DNA from: JAPPHA01 sp963664045
GTDB lineage: Bacteria > Pseudomonadota > Alphaproteobacteria > Rhodobacterales > Rhodobacteraceae
DNA: 64,000 nt
Assembly: GCA_963664045.2 (NCBI GenBank)
Contig: CAXXGT010000001.1
Location: 310,001-374,000 of the forward strand
Direction of reading: 5' to 3'
The notes beneath the pieces were generated by a model. The model did no database searches, was not told where the DNA came from, and saw nothing but the letters and a program-made list of their open reading frames with translations. A program made the translations under genes and the position numbers. Position 1 is the stretch's first letter. Each line of letters opens with the position of its first letter. Below, one piece after another: positions 26,768 through 36,661 of the stretch.

Positions 26768-27265
26768 TCAAGACTGCTTCAGGCTCTCGAGTTTCTGTGC
26801 CAATAGATCCATCCCGGCCTGCCACCCCTTGTCCATATTGCCGACCGCCTGTGAGAAACAGTTTCGTTCGTCTTCAGTTGCATCATGAGGCGCCCAGGTC
26901 ATGCGCATGCTGGTCTTGTTGCCGGAACCCTCGAGATGCAACTCCAACAGGACTTGCCTGGGCCAATCCGGCATCATCGGATTGGGAATCGGATTCCAGT
27001 TTTCGTCTGTCACGAACTGGATAGCGGACAGGCTCACACCCGGGTCGACTGCAACATAATCCAATCGTTGATAATGTGATGCCCCACCCATACGCATTTC
27101 CAAAAGCCATTGGCCTCCAGGCTTGACTTCAAGTTCATGGATAACCGTCTCGACGCCCGGACCATACCAGTGCGACACAAGTTCCGCGTCAGTCCAGGCT
27201 TTCCAGACGAGGTCGCTGGGTGAATCAAAATCGCGTTCCAGGACGTAAGTCGACGAATCAGACAT
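26768..27265 (-). CDS. SRPBCC/AHSA1-family protein
   Basis: 165 aa from the ATG at 27265. It has the family pattern LERDFDSPSDLVWKAWTDAELVSHWYGPG at the N-terminus and a C-terminal helix ending MDKGWQAGMDLLAQKLE. These START-like proteins bind hydrophobic ligands or act as Aha1-like cofactors; specific function is unknown. It converges with the aminotransferase gene. Confidence 0.82.
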   Translation of the reverse strand: MSDSSTYVLERDFDSPSDLVWKAWTDAELVSHWYGPGVETVIHELEVKPGGQWLLEMRMGGASHYQRLDYVAVDPGVSLSAIQFVTDENWNPIPNPMMPDWPRQVLLELHLEGSGNKTSMRMTWAPHDATEDERNCFSQAVGNMDKGWQAGMDLLAQKLESLKQS

Positions 27266-27331
27266 GTTCGGGTTTCCTGTCAGTAAATCGAATTGGCAAC
27301 TCTTCTGGTCGGCCGGTTGGCCGGGGTGCAT

Positions 27332-27703
27332 CCTCTGGGTGAACCGTCAGTTCACCGGGCATCATGCGCGTCGCACGTACCACACTCACTGTTGCTGACC
27401 AATATCGTTTCGTGATGTTTTTGGCTGGAATACCCGTCGGGCTTTGCGTACCGACGTGGTTTCCCCCCAAAATCCGTGGTATCTGGCGGGACAGTCCCGG
27501 CAAGAGGCAGCGTTCATGGGTCGCGTCAGGTCGGAAGATCCCGATCGTCGGTGTCCCGGGAAACACCAAGGGGAGGAAATCCCGTTTCGCCAGTTTGCCT
27601 TTTCACCGAGGCACGCGGGGAATTCGGACTTGCAATCACGACGAATTAGGCACACGAGGCAGCCTTTCTCGTGCAGAATCCGGGCGGAGTTTCCAGATAG
27701 CCG
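27332..27703. other. Intergenic region without a supported gene
   Basis: No frame shows a recognisable domain. The region separates the divergent SRPBCC and antiporter genes and should hold their promoters, but no convincing -35/-10 pair was identified. Confidence 0.4.
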
Positions 27704-28657
27704 ATGATTTTCGTTCTGATCGTAGCCGGGTTGATCCTGCTGCCGGCAGGGGGGGAGCTTGTCGTTCGCGGCTCGGTCCGTTTGTCGGGATTGCTGAATA
27801 TCTCTCCGTTGGTTGTCGGCGTGACCGTCGTAGGATTCGGGACGTCTCTCCCCGAGGTTGTTGTCTCGATCAACGCGGCCTTGTCAGGCTCTCCAGGATT
27901 GGCTGTCGGAAATGTCGTGGGAAGCAACATCGCCAATTCGCTCCTGGTCATCGGCCTGCCCGCCCTGTTCGCGCCGGTCATTGTTGACACGAGGGCGGTA
28001 CTTCGCGACGGGGTGGGGCTCCTGGGCGTCACGATCGTTTTCATCGGAATCTGTCTCCACGGCTTGCTGAACGCTTGGTTGGCGATCATTCTTCTGGCGC
28101 TGCTGTGCCTCTATGTCGCGATCACGGCAAAAACGGGTTCCGGCTCCAAGACGCGATCGCCGACGTCTCAAGCCTGGGTGGAGAAAGACGAGCCAAAACA
28201 GAAAAAACAACATTTTATCAAGATATTATTAATCATTCTTGCAGGATTCGTCGCGATAGCTGCCGGTGCCGAATGCCTGGTGTCGGGGGCAGTCGAGCTT
28301 GCGCGGAGACTGGGCGTATCGAATGAGATCATCGGATTGACCATCGTTGCAATCGGTACGTCATTGCCGGAACTCGTAACGGCACTCGTGGCGGCATACC
28401 GCAGGCAAACCGATCTTTCTCTCGGAAACGTCCTCGGGAGCAATATCTTCAATCTGGCAGGTGTCGCCGGCGTGACAGGCCTGATCATTCCGCTGCCGAT
28501 TTCCGACGAGATCGCGCGGTACGACATTTGGGTTCTCGCGGCAACAACCGTACTTCTGTTCATGTTCATGTGGAGCCATTACAGGATTAGCCGCGTTGAA
28601 GGCGGTATCCTTTTCGCAGGCTACTGCTTGTATATCGGGTCACTCATTGCCTTTTGA
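27704..28657 (+). CDS. Calcium/sodium antiporter, CaCA family (YrbG-like)
   Basis: 317 aa, about ten membrane spans arranged as two inverted halves. The duplicated alpha repeats are clear: GFGTSLPEVVVSINAAL with VGNVVGSNIANSLLV, and AIGTSLPELVTALVAAY with LGNVLGSNIFNLAGV. The acidic residues in GTSLPE are ion ligands in this family. A charged cytoplasmic loop with KDEPKQKKQH separates the halves. It exports Ca2+ in exchange for Na+ or H+ across the inner membrane. Confidence 0.93.
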   Translation: MIFVLIVAGLILLPAGGELVVRGSVRLSGLLNISPLVVGVTVVGFGTSLPEVVVSINAALSGSPGLAVGNVVGSNIANSLLVIGLPALFAPVIVDTRAVLRDGVGLLGVTIVFIGICLHGLLNAWLAIILLALLCLYVAITAKTGSGSKTRSPTSQAWVEKDEPKQKKQHFIKILLIILAGFVAIAAGAECLVSGAVELARRLGVSNEIIGLTIVAIGTSLPELVTALVAAYRRQTDLSLGNVLGSNIFNLAGVAGVTGLIIPLPISDEIARYDIWVLAATTVLLFMFMWSHYRISRVEGGILFAGYCLYIGSLIAF

Positions 28658-28816
28658 CTTGGCACCACGTGATCTTTCGATGCAGGCGTTCCCTGGAAAT
28701 CGCCCGGAGCGCGTTTCACGATCGGAGACCTCCAAATTGCCACCGCCGGAATGGTTGAAGGCAGGTAGAGGCGGAAGTAAGAACGCGGGCGTCCGCACTG
28801 TGGTTTCGGGTGGAAC

Positions 28817-29863
28817 ATGAGAATCAGGTCAGATTTGGCAGACGCGGTGGGAAACACGCCGTTGATCCGCCTGAACCAAGCCTCGGAATTGACCGGGTGC
28901 GAAATCCTTGGAAAGGCCGAATTCCTGAATCCCGGCCAGTCGGTCAAGGATCGTGCTGCCGTCGGAATCATCAGGGATGCCGAGGAGCGTGGCCTCCTCG
29001 AACCAGGGGGGACGATCGTCGAGGGAACCGCGGGCAACACCGGGATCGGATTGGCGCTTGTCGGCGGGTCACTAGGATACCGCACGGTCATCGTGATTCC
29101 CGAAACCCAGAGTGAAGAGAAAAAGGACATGCTTCGCCTGGCCGGTGCCCAGCTCATCCAGGTACCGGCAGTGCCCTATCGCAATCCCAACAACTACGTT
29201 CGCTATTCGGGGCGCTTGGCAGAATTACTGGCGGAGTCGGAGCCAAATGGCACCATCTGGGCGAACCAGTTCGACAACGTGGCCAACAGGCAGATTCACG
29301 TGGTGACCACGGCGCCGGAAATCTGGGACCAAACTGGCGGAACGGTGGACGCTTTCATTTGCGCCGTTGGTACGGGAGGTACGCTGGCCGGAGTCGCCGA
29401 AGGACTCAAGTCCCGCAATTCGAACGTAAAGATCGGTATTGCTGACCCGGAAGGTGCTGCGCTGTTCAACTACTATGCGTATGGCGAGCTGAAAGCGGAA
29501 GGCACCTCGATCACGGAGGGAATCGGACAGGGCCGAATCACCGAGAACCTGGCCGGACTCGATGTCGATTTCCCGTACCGTATTCCGGACTCGGAAGCCT
29601 TGCCGATACTGTTTTCACTTTTGCAGAAAGAAGGTCTTTGCCTAGGTGGTTCCACGGGCATAAACGTGGCCGGCGCAATTCGCATGGCGCGGGACCTGGG
29701 TCCCGGTCATGTCATCGTTACCGTGTTGTGCGATTACGGAACGCGATATCAGTCCAGACTTTTCAATCCCGAGTTTCTGAGCTCAAAGAACCTGCCCGTC
29801 CCTGGCTGGCTCGACGGAGAGTTCACGGATATTCCGACCGTCTATGTCGTGAGCGAAGAGTGA
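28817..29863 (+). CDS. cysK: Cysteine synthase (O-acetylserine sulfhydrylase-like)
   Basis: 348 aa, fold-type II PLP enzyme. VGNTPLIRLNQAS, then the PLP lysine in NPGQSVKDRAA (residue about 43), the EGTAGNTGIGLAL loop and AVGTGGTLAGVAEG phosphate-binding loop are all intact, and GLCLGGSTGINVAGA supplies the Ser near pyridine N. The product makes cysteine from O-acetylserine and sulfide; it may equally act on related substrates, since the C-terminus is longer than in E. coli CysK. Confidence 0.88.
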   Translation: MRIRSDLADAVGNTPLIRLNQASELTGCEILGKAEFLNPGQSVKDRAAVGIIRDAEERGLLEPGGTIVEGTAGNTGIGLALVGGSLGYRTVIVIPETQSEEKKDMLRLAGAQLIQVPAVPYRNPNNYVRYSGRLAELLAESEPNGTIWANQFDNVANRQIHVVTTAPEIWDQTGGTVDAFICAVGTGGTLAGVAEGLKSRNSNVKIGIADPEGAALFNYYAYGELKAEGTSITEGIGQGRITENLAGLDVDFPYRIPDSEALPILFSLLQKEGLCLGGSTGINVAGAIRMARDLGPGHVIVTVLCDYGTRYQSRLFNPEFLSSKNLPVPGWLDGEFTDIPTVYVVSEE

Positions 29864-29953
29864 ACCGAAAGTAACAGGAATGATTCGGGGGCCGACGACC
29901 CGTGGAACCGGGAACGGGAGAGGCCCAGGTTCGATACAGAGGAAAACAGTTCG

Positions 29954-30676
29954 ATGACCGAATCACTTTATGAACGAGATGCTTATCGGAGAGAAGCGGA
30001 CGCGACCTTGGTCGCGATCAATGACCGTGGTGGTGTCATCCTTGACCAGTCGTTGTTCTATCCGACCGGTGGCGGCCAACCCGGGGACTCGGGCGAGCTC
30101 GTGGTCAACGGCGAGACGATCAGAATTGCGACCACGGTCAAGGGCGATGGTGAAGACATCGTTCTTGTTCCCGAATCGCCTGTCAAATTGCCTGCCGGAA
30201 CTCCAGTCTTTCAGAGGATTGATTGGGGCAAAAGGTTTGCGCATATGCGTGTCCACTCCGCACTGCACCTTCTCTCGGTCGTTATCCCGTTGCCGGTCAC
30301 GGGTGGCCAGATATCTGCCGTAAAAGGCCGCCTGGATTTTGACATGCCAACGGCGCCCGATGACAAGCAGGCGATCGAAGATTCATTGAACGAACTTGTG
30401 GAACGGAACCTTGAAATCACGGACGAATGGATTTCGGACGAAGAACTGGCGGCAAATCCCGGGCTCGTGAAAACGATGTCGGTCAAGCCTCCAAGCGGAC
30501 GCGGCAAGGTTCGGTTGGTTCGAATAGGCAAGGGCGGCGAAATCGTCGATCTTCAACCGTGCGGCGGTACACATGTACGAACGACAAGAGAGATTGGCAG
30601 GCTGCGGCTCGGAAAGGTCGAAAAAAAGAGCCGCCTCAATCGCCGCGTCAACATACATCCGTTGGAACTTGCATAG
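29954..30676 (+). CDS. Alanyl-tRNA editing protein AlaX
   Basis: 240 aa stand-alone editing domain. TGGGQPGDSG near residue 37, the zinc ligands in HSALH (residue about 101) and CGGTH (about 205) match the AlaRS editing domain. It deacylates Ser- or Gly-mischarged tRNA-Ala in the cytoplasm. A short gap after cysK and the same direction suggest co-transcription. Confidence 0.9.
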   Translation: MTESLYERDAYRREADATLVAINDRGGVILDQSLFYPTGGGQPGDSGELVVNGETIRIATTVKGDGEDIVLVPESPVKLPAGTPVFQRIDWGKRFAHMRVHSALHLLSVVIPLPVTGGQISAVKGRLDFDMPTAPDDKQAIEDSLNELVERNLEITDEWISDEELAANPGLVKTMSVKPPSGRGKVRLVRIGKGGEIVDLQPCGGTHVRTTREIGRLRLGKVEKKSRLNRRVNIHPLELA

Positions 30677-30757
30677 AACCCAGGTGTGCGCGGCAACCGA
30701 AACGGGGACCTGACCGCGACCCCGGTCGTATCCGGGTCAGGCCGTGACCGGGTTGGC

Positions 30758-30883
30758 TCAGTCTTTCGACCGCCACACGCGTTCCTTTTCCGGACCCCCG
30801 TGTTTTACGGAGTTCGTCGCCAATTCGGCAATCAGGGCTCGGTTTTCGTCTGACGCCTTCGCCGAATGTTTACGGTTCGCCAT
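30758..30883 (-). CDS. Possible small protein (41 aa)
   Basis: A short frame starting MANRKHSAKASDENRALIA and ending in a basic, charged tail. Codon use (GCG, GCC, GGC endings) looks like neighbouring genes, but there is no clear ribosome-binding site and no family is recognised. Listed as tentative. Confidence 0.28.
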   Translation of the reverse strand: MANRKHSAKASDENRALIAELATNSVKHGGPEKERVWRSKD

Positions 30884-31082
30884 GGGGTGTTTGTGCGCAC
30901 CAGTCGGCTTCCCGCGCATCGAAGACAGACGTTGACCGCGTTGATGTCGGGAGAACCCAGGGGAAGAAACGGGAGTTTGAAGTCGGCTGTCATGAGATTC
31001 AATTCCCGCCACCTTGAATGACGGTCAAATCTCCACTCCTTCTGAGCCGGCCATCGTTACCGGAATCGGCAATGGCAGCCGC

Positions 31083-31688
31083 CTAGTTTCCCGGAATGAT
31101 CTCGAAATGCGCCTCGGTTGGTTGGCCGGATACTCCGTTGACAGGGACCATGTCCTGCGGACAGGCCGACATGGCAACGATGCAGTCCATCCTTGCACGC
31201 AGGACGACATGATCGCCCGGATGGGCCAGGGGCGGTTCGAATCGCAGGTCACCGGAGTCATCCCAGGGAATGTTCATGAAGAGATTCAGGGGTGAGGGTG
31301 TGTGAGTCACGACAATTCCCAATTCGGCCATGGCGGATGCCAGGTTGTCCGAGCAATTGTCGTGAATCCCCTCGAATCCCAGCAGATGGTATCGCCATCG
31401 ATCACATGCAGCCATCATCGTGTCGTGTCGCCCTGGCGACGTGTCTTCGTCGAGCACCAGAATCTCGTGGCGCCTGTTGGTGACCAGGGCGTCACCGACA
31501 CGGGGCGTCATCCGCAGATTGAACACCCGGGTTGCGTCCATGGCCATGTATTCGGTCGAGTCGGCCGCGCTGAACGCCCAGGTGTCGATCACTTGCTGAC
31601 CGTGAGTATTGATGATGCGAATCCGTTGTCCGGCGTTGAGTTGGCATGCTGTGCCCGAACGGGCAGGGAGGGTCCTGATCTTTCCCAT
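31083..31688 (-). CDS. DUF1989 / urea carboxylase-associated family protein
   Basis: 201 aa. Family pattern: GKIRTLPARSGTACQLNAGQ, IRIINTHGQQVIDTWAF, ATRVFNLRMTPRVGDALVTN, HDTMMAACDRWRYHLLG and the terminal CIVAMSACPQDMVPVNG. Such proteins accompany urea carboxylase or aminomethyltransferase-like genes, and some bind small nitrogenous ligands. Here it follows a PhyH dioxygenase on the minus strand, without urea genes. Function unknown. Confidence 0.82.
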   Translation of the reverse strand: MGKIRTLPARSGTACQLNAGQRIRIINTHGQQVIDTWAFSAADSTEYMAMDATRVFNLRMTPRVGDALVTNRRHEILVLDEDTSPGRHDTMMAACDRWRYHLLGFEGIHDNCSDNLASAMAELGIVVTHTPSPLNLFMNIPWDDSGDLRFEPPLAHPGDHVVLRARMDCIVAMSACPQDMVPVNGVSGQPTEAHFEIIPGN

Positions 31689-31875
31689 GTGGAGCGCCTC
31701 CTTTCACGGGACCAGATTAACAATCGGAAACAGTTCCGGCAATTTCCGGCCCGCGTGCAGTTTCGTTCAGAAAAGGGTTGGGCGGCAGGTCGCAACCGAA
31801 TCGCTTTTCTCCGGCGGTTTTCTGAACTCGGATGGTACGGGCATGCGAGAACGGAGTTTCTTCGTGCGGTTCAGC

Positions 31876-32796
31876 CTACCGGGCCAGGTCCAGGCGCTTT
31901 TCCGGATGCTGAAACGATTCCTTGTCGTGCTGAAGCCAGGTTCGGTCGATCTTTATTGAAGGCGCGTGGTTCACGCGTATTGCTTCGAACACCCGCCAAT
32001 CCGTTACCACGTCGTCCGGCCGGTCGTTGCTTCTGCCAAGGAAAGAGGCTTCGTTCGGGCCAAAATCGCCGGCATCCGGCGAATTGTATCGAAGGTCCGC
32101 GGACCACCGGATCAGGCCCGATATATTGTCCGTCGACCTGTGCGGCGTGAGATTGGTCATCATCACGGCATCACCGACATCGGCCGGGACCGGGACCGGA
32201 TCGACATCGGGCATGTGGTCGGGATGTACGCTGAGCCCGGGCGCATTCAGGTCGGCCCAATAGTGACGATACACACCTTTTCGGTGACACCCGGGAAGGA
32301 CTTCCATGCATCCCGTTTCCACCGTCGCGTTCATCAGGGGCACCCAGAATGTCGGAACAAGGTCATCGTCGGCACAAGAATGGAAATAGGCCGAGTCCTG
32401 GTGCCAGGGGATGACGCCTTCTGCCAGTCCCGGCAGCTTTGGACGCAACCGGTAGATGCTGGAGACGAGGATCTCAGGCCCCAGCAATTGCTCCATGATG
32501 TCAAGAATCGCCGGGCATGTGAGCAAATTGAAAATTGCCGGTCCGGTGTGGGTTCCATGCGCTACCGGGTCAAGGATTCTTGGCGACTGGTCATGCAGAA
32601 GTGCGGTTCGATGGAGAAAATCCGCGTCTTCGTGCATCTCGGTGACCTCTCCGCGCTCTCGCAGCATCCTGGCTTGCCTGTCGATCGTCGCTTCGATTTC
32701 GCCTTGCAGCGCATGAACCACCGCCCGGGGCACCACGTTTCGTGCAATGAGATAGCCTTCACGATGAAATTGGTCGATTTGAGATTGGTCTAGCAT
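31876..32796 (-). CDS. Phytanoyl-CoA dioxygenase (PhyH) family protein
   Basis: 306 aa from ATG at 32796 (AAGGGAAAA upstream). A non-haem Fe(II)/2-oxoglutarate oxygenase: the His-x-Asp iron motif is in IPWHQDSAYFHS (residue about 145) and the distal His in NLTPHRSTDN with a following Arg in GLIRWSADLRY. It probably hydroxylates a small molecule. It is the third gene of the LacI-ATPase-PhyH minus-strand run, so its substrate may relate to the imported glycoside or aglycone; this is inference. Confidence 0.87.
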   Translation of the reverse strand: MLDQSQIDQFHREGYLIARNVVPRAVVHALQGEIEATIDRQARMLRERGEVTEMHEDADFLHRTALLHDQSPRILDPVAHGTHTGPAIFNLLTCPAILDIMEQLLGPEILVSSIYRLRPKLPGLAEGVIPWHQDSAYFHSCADDDLVPTFWVPLMNATVETGCMEVLPGCHRKGVYRHYWADLNAPGLSVHPDHMPDVDPVPVPADVGDAVMMTNLTPHRSTDNISGLIRWSADLRYNSPDAGDFGPNEASFLGRSNDRPDDVVTDWRVFEAIRVNHAPSIKIDRTWLQHDKESFQHPEKRLDLAR

Positions 32797-32874
32797 GGCT
32801 TTTCCCTTGCTTGTTTCATCGCGCGACGGGGATTGACGTTTGCTTCGGGCTACCAACGCCACGGCATGTCCGGC

Positions 32875-33984
32875 CTAGGAGACCGGCTCCGAAAGATGCT
32901 CTCGCCTGAAGGCCTGTTCGTTGTTGTCGAAGAGGTGGAGTTTCTCGATTGGCGCGGTCAAATGTACGAGGTCGCCGATTTTTGCCGGAACGTTTCCGTC
33001 GAGTTTTGCCAGGACTGGCTCAACCAAACCGCAATTCAAATAGATCATCGTGAATTCGCCCAAAACCTCGACGATGTCGATATCGCCTGAAACAATGGCG
33101 GTGGCCTCGTTGCCAATCTCAAAGTCCTCGGGTCGGATTCCAAGTGTTCCTTTCGAACCCACTGCGTCCGCCAAAACCGGTAGATTGACATTTATCGGGT
33201 TTCCGTCGGCGGGTGTGACGGTCGCCTTTGGCTTGGCGCTGCCGATCGAACACGGAATCAAGTTCATGGCTGGCGAGCCGATGAAACGGGCCACGAAAAG
33301 GTTTATCGGATGATCATAGAGCTCAATCGGCGTCCCGACCTGTTCGATCACGCCGTCGTTCAAGACGATGATGCGGTCTGCCAGTGTCATCGCCTCGACC
33401 TGGTCATGGGTGACATAGATCATCGTCGTATGGGACATGCTCTGATGCAGCTTGGCGATCTCGATCCTCGTTGCCACGCGCAACGCGGCGTCGAGGTTGG
33501 ACAATGGCTCATCGAACAGAAAAACCTTTGGATCGCGGACAATGGCCCGCCCGATGGCGACCCTTTGGCGTTGCCCACCGGAAAGTTGTTTCGGAAGTCG
33601 GTCGAGTAGTGGGGTCAATTGCAGAATGTCAGCGGCTTCGTGGACGCGCTGCTTGGTCTCCTGCTTGCTGGCCTTGGCGAGCCTCATCCCGAACGACATG
33701 TTTTCATAAACGTTCATGTGGGGGTAAAGGGCGTATGACTGAAACACCATTGCGATGCCGCGTTTTGACGGCGCCACGTCCGTCACGACTTCGCCGCCGA
33801 TCTCCACTTCGCCCGCGGTGAGTTCCTCCAGTCCGGCAATCAGGCGCAAGAGCGTCGACTTTCCGCACCCTGACGGGCCGACAAACACGACGAATTCGCC
33901 GGATTGAATTTCCAGGTCGACACCCTTGATGACGTCGACGTCATCGAAGGATTTCCAGATACCAGACAGAACAACTTCGGTCAT
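32875..33984 (-). CDS. Sugar ABC transporter ATP-binding protein, UgpC/MalK type
   Basis: 369 aa. Walker A GPSGCGKST near residue 37, Q-loop VFQSYALYPHM, signature QLSGGQRQRVAIGRAI, Walker B VFLFDEPLSNLD, H-loop THDQVEAMT, and a C-terminal TOBE-type regulatory domain. It is the likely energiser of the two permeases encoded divergently at 39.4-41.3 kb, which lack their own ATPase. It lies between the LacI regulator and PhyH genes. Confidence 0.92.
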   Translation of the reverse strand: MTEVVLSGIWKSFDDVDVIKGVDLEIQSGEFVVFVGPSGCGKSTLLRLIAGLEELTAGEVEIGGEVVTDVAPSKRGIAMVFQSYALYPHMNVYENMSFGMRLAKASKQETKQRVHEAADILQLTPLLDRLPKQLSGGQRQRVAIGRAIVRDPKVFLFDEPLSNLDAALRVATRIEIAKLHQSMSHTTMIYVTHDQVEAMTLADRIIVLNDGVIEQVGTPIELYDHPINLFVARFIGSPAMNLIPCSIGSAKPKATVTPADGNPINVNLPVLADAVGSKGTLGIRPEDFEIGNEATAIVSGDIDIVEVLGEFTMIYLNCGLVEPVLAKLDGNVPAKIGDLVHLTAPIEKLHLFDNNEQAFRREHLSEPVS

Positions 33985-34083
33985 TTCAGATCTTCTCGCT
34001 TGGCCGAATTCAAGGCGAATGGATCAACGTCTGTCCTCATCGAAACCAGCGGATCCTCGCCCTCTGAGTGCCGGTGTTCCTTG

Positions 34084-35118
34084 TTACGACAATTCATGCC
34101 CCTGCGTATTTTCTCTCATGATCAGTTCAACCGGCACCCGCGACTCTTTGAACGGTTCACCTTTGTGCTGCGCCAGCAGTGTCTGGACGGTCAGCTGAGC
34201 GGTTCGCTTCAGGTCCTGGTGAATTACGGCCTTCATCGAGCCTTCCATAAGGTATCGCCGGGTCGTGGCCGTCAGGTTGTGACCGAACAGTATGATTTCC
34301 TGCAATCGACCTTGCTCCCTGATTGCCTCAACGACTCCGTGATTGCCGGCGCCGACGCTGTAAATGCCAACGATGTCCGAGTATTCCCTGAGCATCTGGT
34401 CTACTTGTCGATGGTTACCATCTGAATCGTCGCCGCCGGACACCAGGTCCAGCACCTCCAGTTCCGGGAATTCCGCGCGCAGGACACTGCGAAACCCGAT
34501 TTCTCTCAGCTCGTGGCTGCGATAAAGTTGGCCGCCCCACAATACGGCAACCCGCCCCGGTCGACGAACGAGGTGACCCATCAGGAACCCGGCTGCACGG
34601 CCGGCAGCGCGATTGTCCATGCCAACGACAGGAACGTTCAACGATCCGTCAAAGCCCGACGAAATGCAGACGACGGGTATGCCTTCGGCGAAAATACGGG
34701 CGACCGCGTCAGACACGGCGGGGTGATCGAGGGCTATGAAGGCAATCCCGGAAACGCCGCGCGCGCGCATCTTGTCAAGCTGATTGGCCAACGCCGTAGG
34801 GTTCATCTTTTCGACGAATGAACAGGTCACCTCGACCCGATTCGCCTGGCCGAACGCTTGCGAAGATCGCGCAAAAAACGATGTCCCCGCTTCGTTGTCC
34901 TTTGGAAGAAGAATTTCGAAATGGCCCCGGGTCGGCTGCGGTCGTTCGCGCATGCGTCCCGGCTTGCGCGCAATGACATTTTCCATCGCCTGGCGGACAC
35001 GCCGCTCCATCGCTTCCGATACGCCGTCCCGGTCGTTCAGAACCCTGTCGACCGTCGCCGTGCCAACCCCCGCCTCGCGTGCGACATCCGCAATTCGCAC
35101 CGGTCGCCTGCGTTTCAT
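34084..35118 (-). CDS. LacI-family transcriptional regulator
   Basis: 344 aa from ATG at 35118, chosen because GGAG lies five bases ahead; a GTG at 35133 is possible. Residues about 5-25 (VRIADVAREAGVGTATVDRVL) form the DNA-binding HTH, followed by NDRDGVSE. The rest is a periplasmic-binding-like sugar sensor (VVGMDNRAAGRAAGFLMGH, FGHNLTATTRRYL). It is divergent from the binding-protein gene of a sugar importer, so it most likely controls both arms through the repeated sequence between them. Confidence 0.92.
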   Translation of the reverse strand: MKRRRPVRIADVAREAGVGTATVDRVLNDRDGVSEAMERRVRQAMENVIARKPGRMRERPQPTRGHFEILLPKDNEAGTSFFARSSQAFGQANRVEVTCSFVEKMNPTALANQLDKMRARGVSGIAFIALDHPAVSDAVARIFAEGIPVVCISSGFDGSLNVPVVGMDNRAAGRAAGFLMGHLVRRPGRVAVLWGGQLYRSHELREIGFRSVLRAEFPELEVLDLVSGGDDSDGNHRQVDQMLREYSDIVGIYSVGAGNHGVVEAIREQGRLQEIILFGHNLTATTRRYLMEGSMKAVIHQDLKRTAQLTVQTLLAQHKGEPFKESRVPVELIMRENTQGHELS

Positions 35119-35161
35119 TCGAGCTCCGTTCACTTCACCTCGCCAAGAAACCGGTTTGTAT

Positions 35162-35330
35162 CGTGTTTTCGATTGGAATGCATCAAAAAACGCGAGAATT
35201 GATCTAAAATCGCATTGATGCAGTTATACATTGAAATCATGATTGATGTGGCAAATGGTAATGAAATGTAACGTGTTTTCGATTGGAATGCATCAAAAAA
35301 CGCGAGAATTGATCTAAAATCGCATTGATG
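35162..35330. repeat. Two identical 59-bp direct repeats in the LacI/binding-protein intergenic region
   Basis: Copies at 35162-35220 and 35272-35330 are identical and start 110 bp apart. Each begins CGTGTTTTCGATTGG and ends AAAATCGCATTGATG, containing the inverted pair GCATCAA ... TTGATG. Located between the divergent regulator and binding-protein genes, each unit could carry a promoter with operator half-sites. A separate short palindrome TTGACGTGTCAA lies at 35353-35364 just before the binding-protein ribosome site. Confidence 0.85.
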
Positions 35331-35382
35331 TAATTTTTTATTGATGGCATAGTTGACGTGTCAATAGAATGGGAGGATCAAC

Positions 35383-36661
35383 ATGTTAAATGAATCCGCA
35401 ATCACGAGTACGTTGCGGCAACCTGAACCCAGGTATTCGTTCTCTACGAAATGGGTCGCGAAATGCGCTGCCGGGGCTGTTGCCGTACTGGCCGCCGTGA
35501 TGCCCGCACCGGAAGTCAGGGCCCAGGATGACGAGGTACACCTGACGATCTGGCCCGGGCGATACACGCCGACCCGGGTTATGGCCACTGCCGGAGGCGG
35601 TACGAAATCGAGCGCAATCCAGGGCATCGACCCCATTATTGCGGCGTATGAAGAACTGCACCCCAATGTGACGATCGAAGTGATCGGACAGTCCATCAAT
35701 GCGGACACCCGGCGCTGGATGGTTACGCAACTGACCGGCGGGGTCGCGCCCGATATCATGTGGTATTTGGGCGATTGGGCAGTCGAAGACTTCCGCAAGA
35801 AATGGCTTGTACCAATCAACGAGTATCTCGAACGGCCAAACCCCTACATCGAAGAGGGTCAGCCGGGATCGGAGCGGTGGCGCGACCTGTTTTTCCCGCA
35901 GATCGAGGTCTGGACTGCACCCAATGGCGAAATGTACGTCGTCCTGGCCGATCAGATCCAGGTCGGCATCTATTACAACAAGGACCTGTTCGCGAAAGCG
36001 GGGGTCGATGGCGTACCCAAGACCTGGGAAGAGATGATGGAAGCCGCCGAGAAGATCAAGGCGACCGGTGCGTATGGCTTCGCCGCCACGGGCAACAACC
36101 TTCATCAGCTTACCTGGGTTTCCGGCTGGCTGACCAATTTCTTCTACCATCCCGAGATCGGCAAACATGACATGAACGGAGATGGCGTGCTGGACAAGGT
36201 CGAAATGGCCACGGCAGTCAAGGAAGGAACCTATTCCTACGACGACGTGCGCAATCGTGCCCGGCTGGAAGAACTCAAGCGTTTCGCCAGTTATTGGCAG
36301 CCTGGTGCACTTGGCGCCGACATGGGCGCCGCGGTTCGGTTGTTTGTCACTGGCAGGGCCGGAATGCTGGTTGTCGGCACCTGGATGCTGCCAACCATCA
36401 CCGAGGACGAGAATCGGGATTTCGACTTCGGCATATTCTATCTTCCGGTTGTCGATTCCGCGACATCGGACTTGATCCCTGACGGAGTTCCACCAACGAA
36501 CAAGTCTGCGGGGTACGGTTCTTTCCAGTACGCGGTAACCAATACGGCAGTAGAAAGCGGCGAAGTCGAGGCGGCGATAGACTTCCTCATGTTCGCGACC
36601 CAACCCGACCAGTTGAACCAGATGATCCTGGAAGGCGGAATCGCGTTGCCTGGTGTGCATG
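35383..36661 (+). pseudogene. Sugar-binding protein (family 1), N-terminal part, split by IS4 element
   Basis: The intact start (ATG at 35383 after GGGAGGATCAAC), a signal-like region (KCAAGAVAVLAAVMPAPEVRA) and family-1 solute-binding features (GIDPIIAAYEELHPNVTIEVI, GGVAPDIMWYLGDW, DQIQVGIYYNKDLFAKAGVD) are present. About 425 residues in, the sequence enters an IS and stops after six foreign residues (36678). The missing tail, 70-odd residues, is at 39160-39387. A truncated exported protein may still be made, but the C-terminal helices are lost. Confidence 0.88.

Noticed and set aside
35162..35330. Tandem repeats as a possible CRISPR array
   Set aside because: Only two units of 59 bp, no cas genes, and a location between divergent genes that fits regulation.
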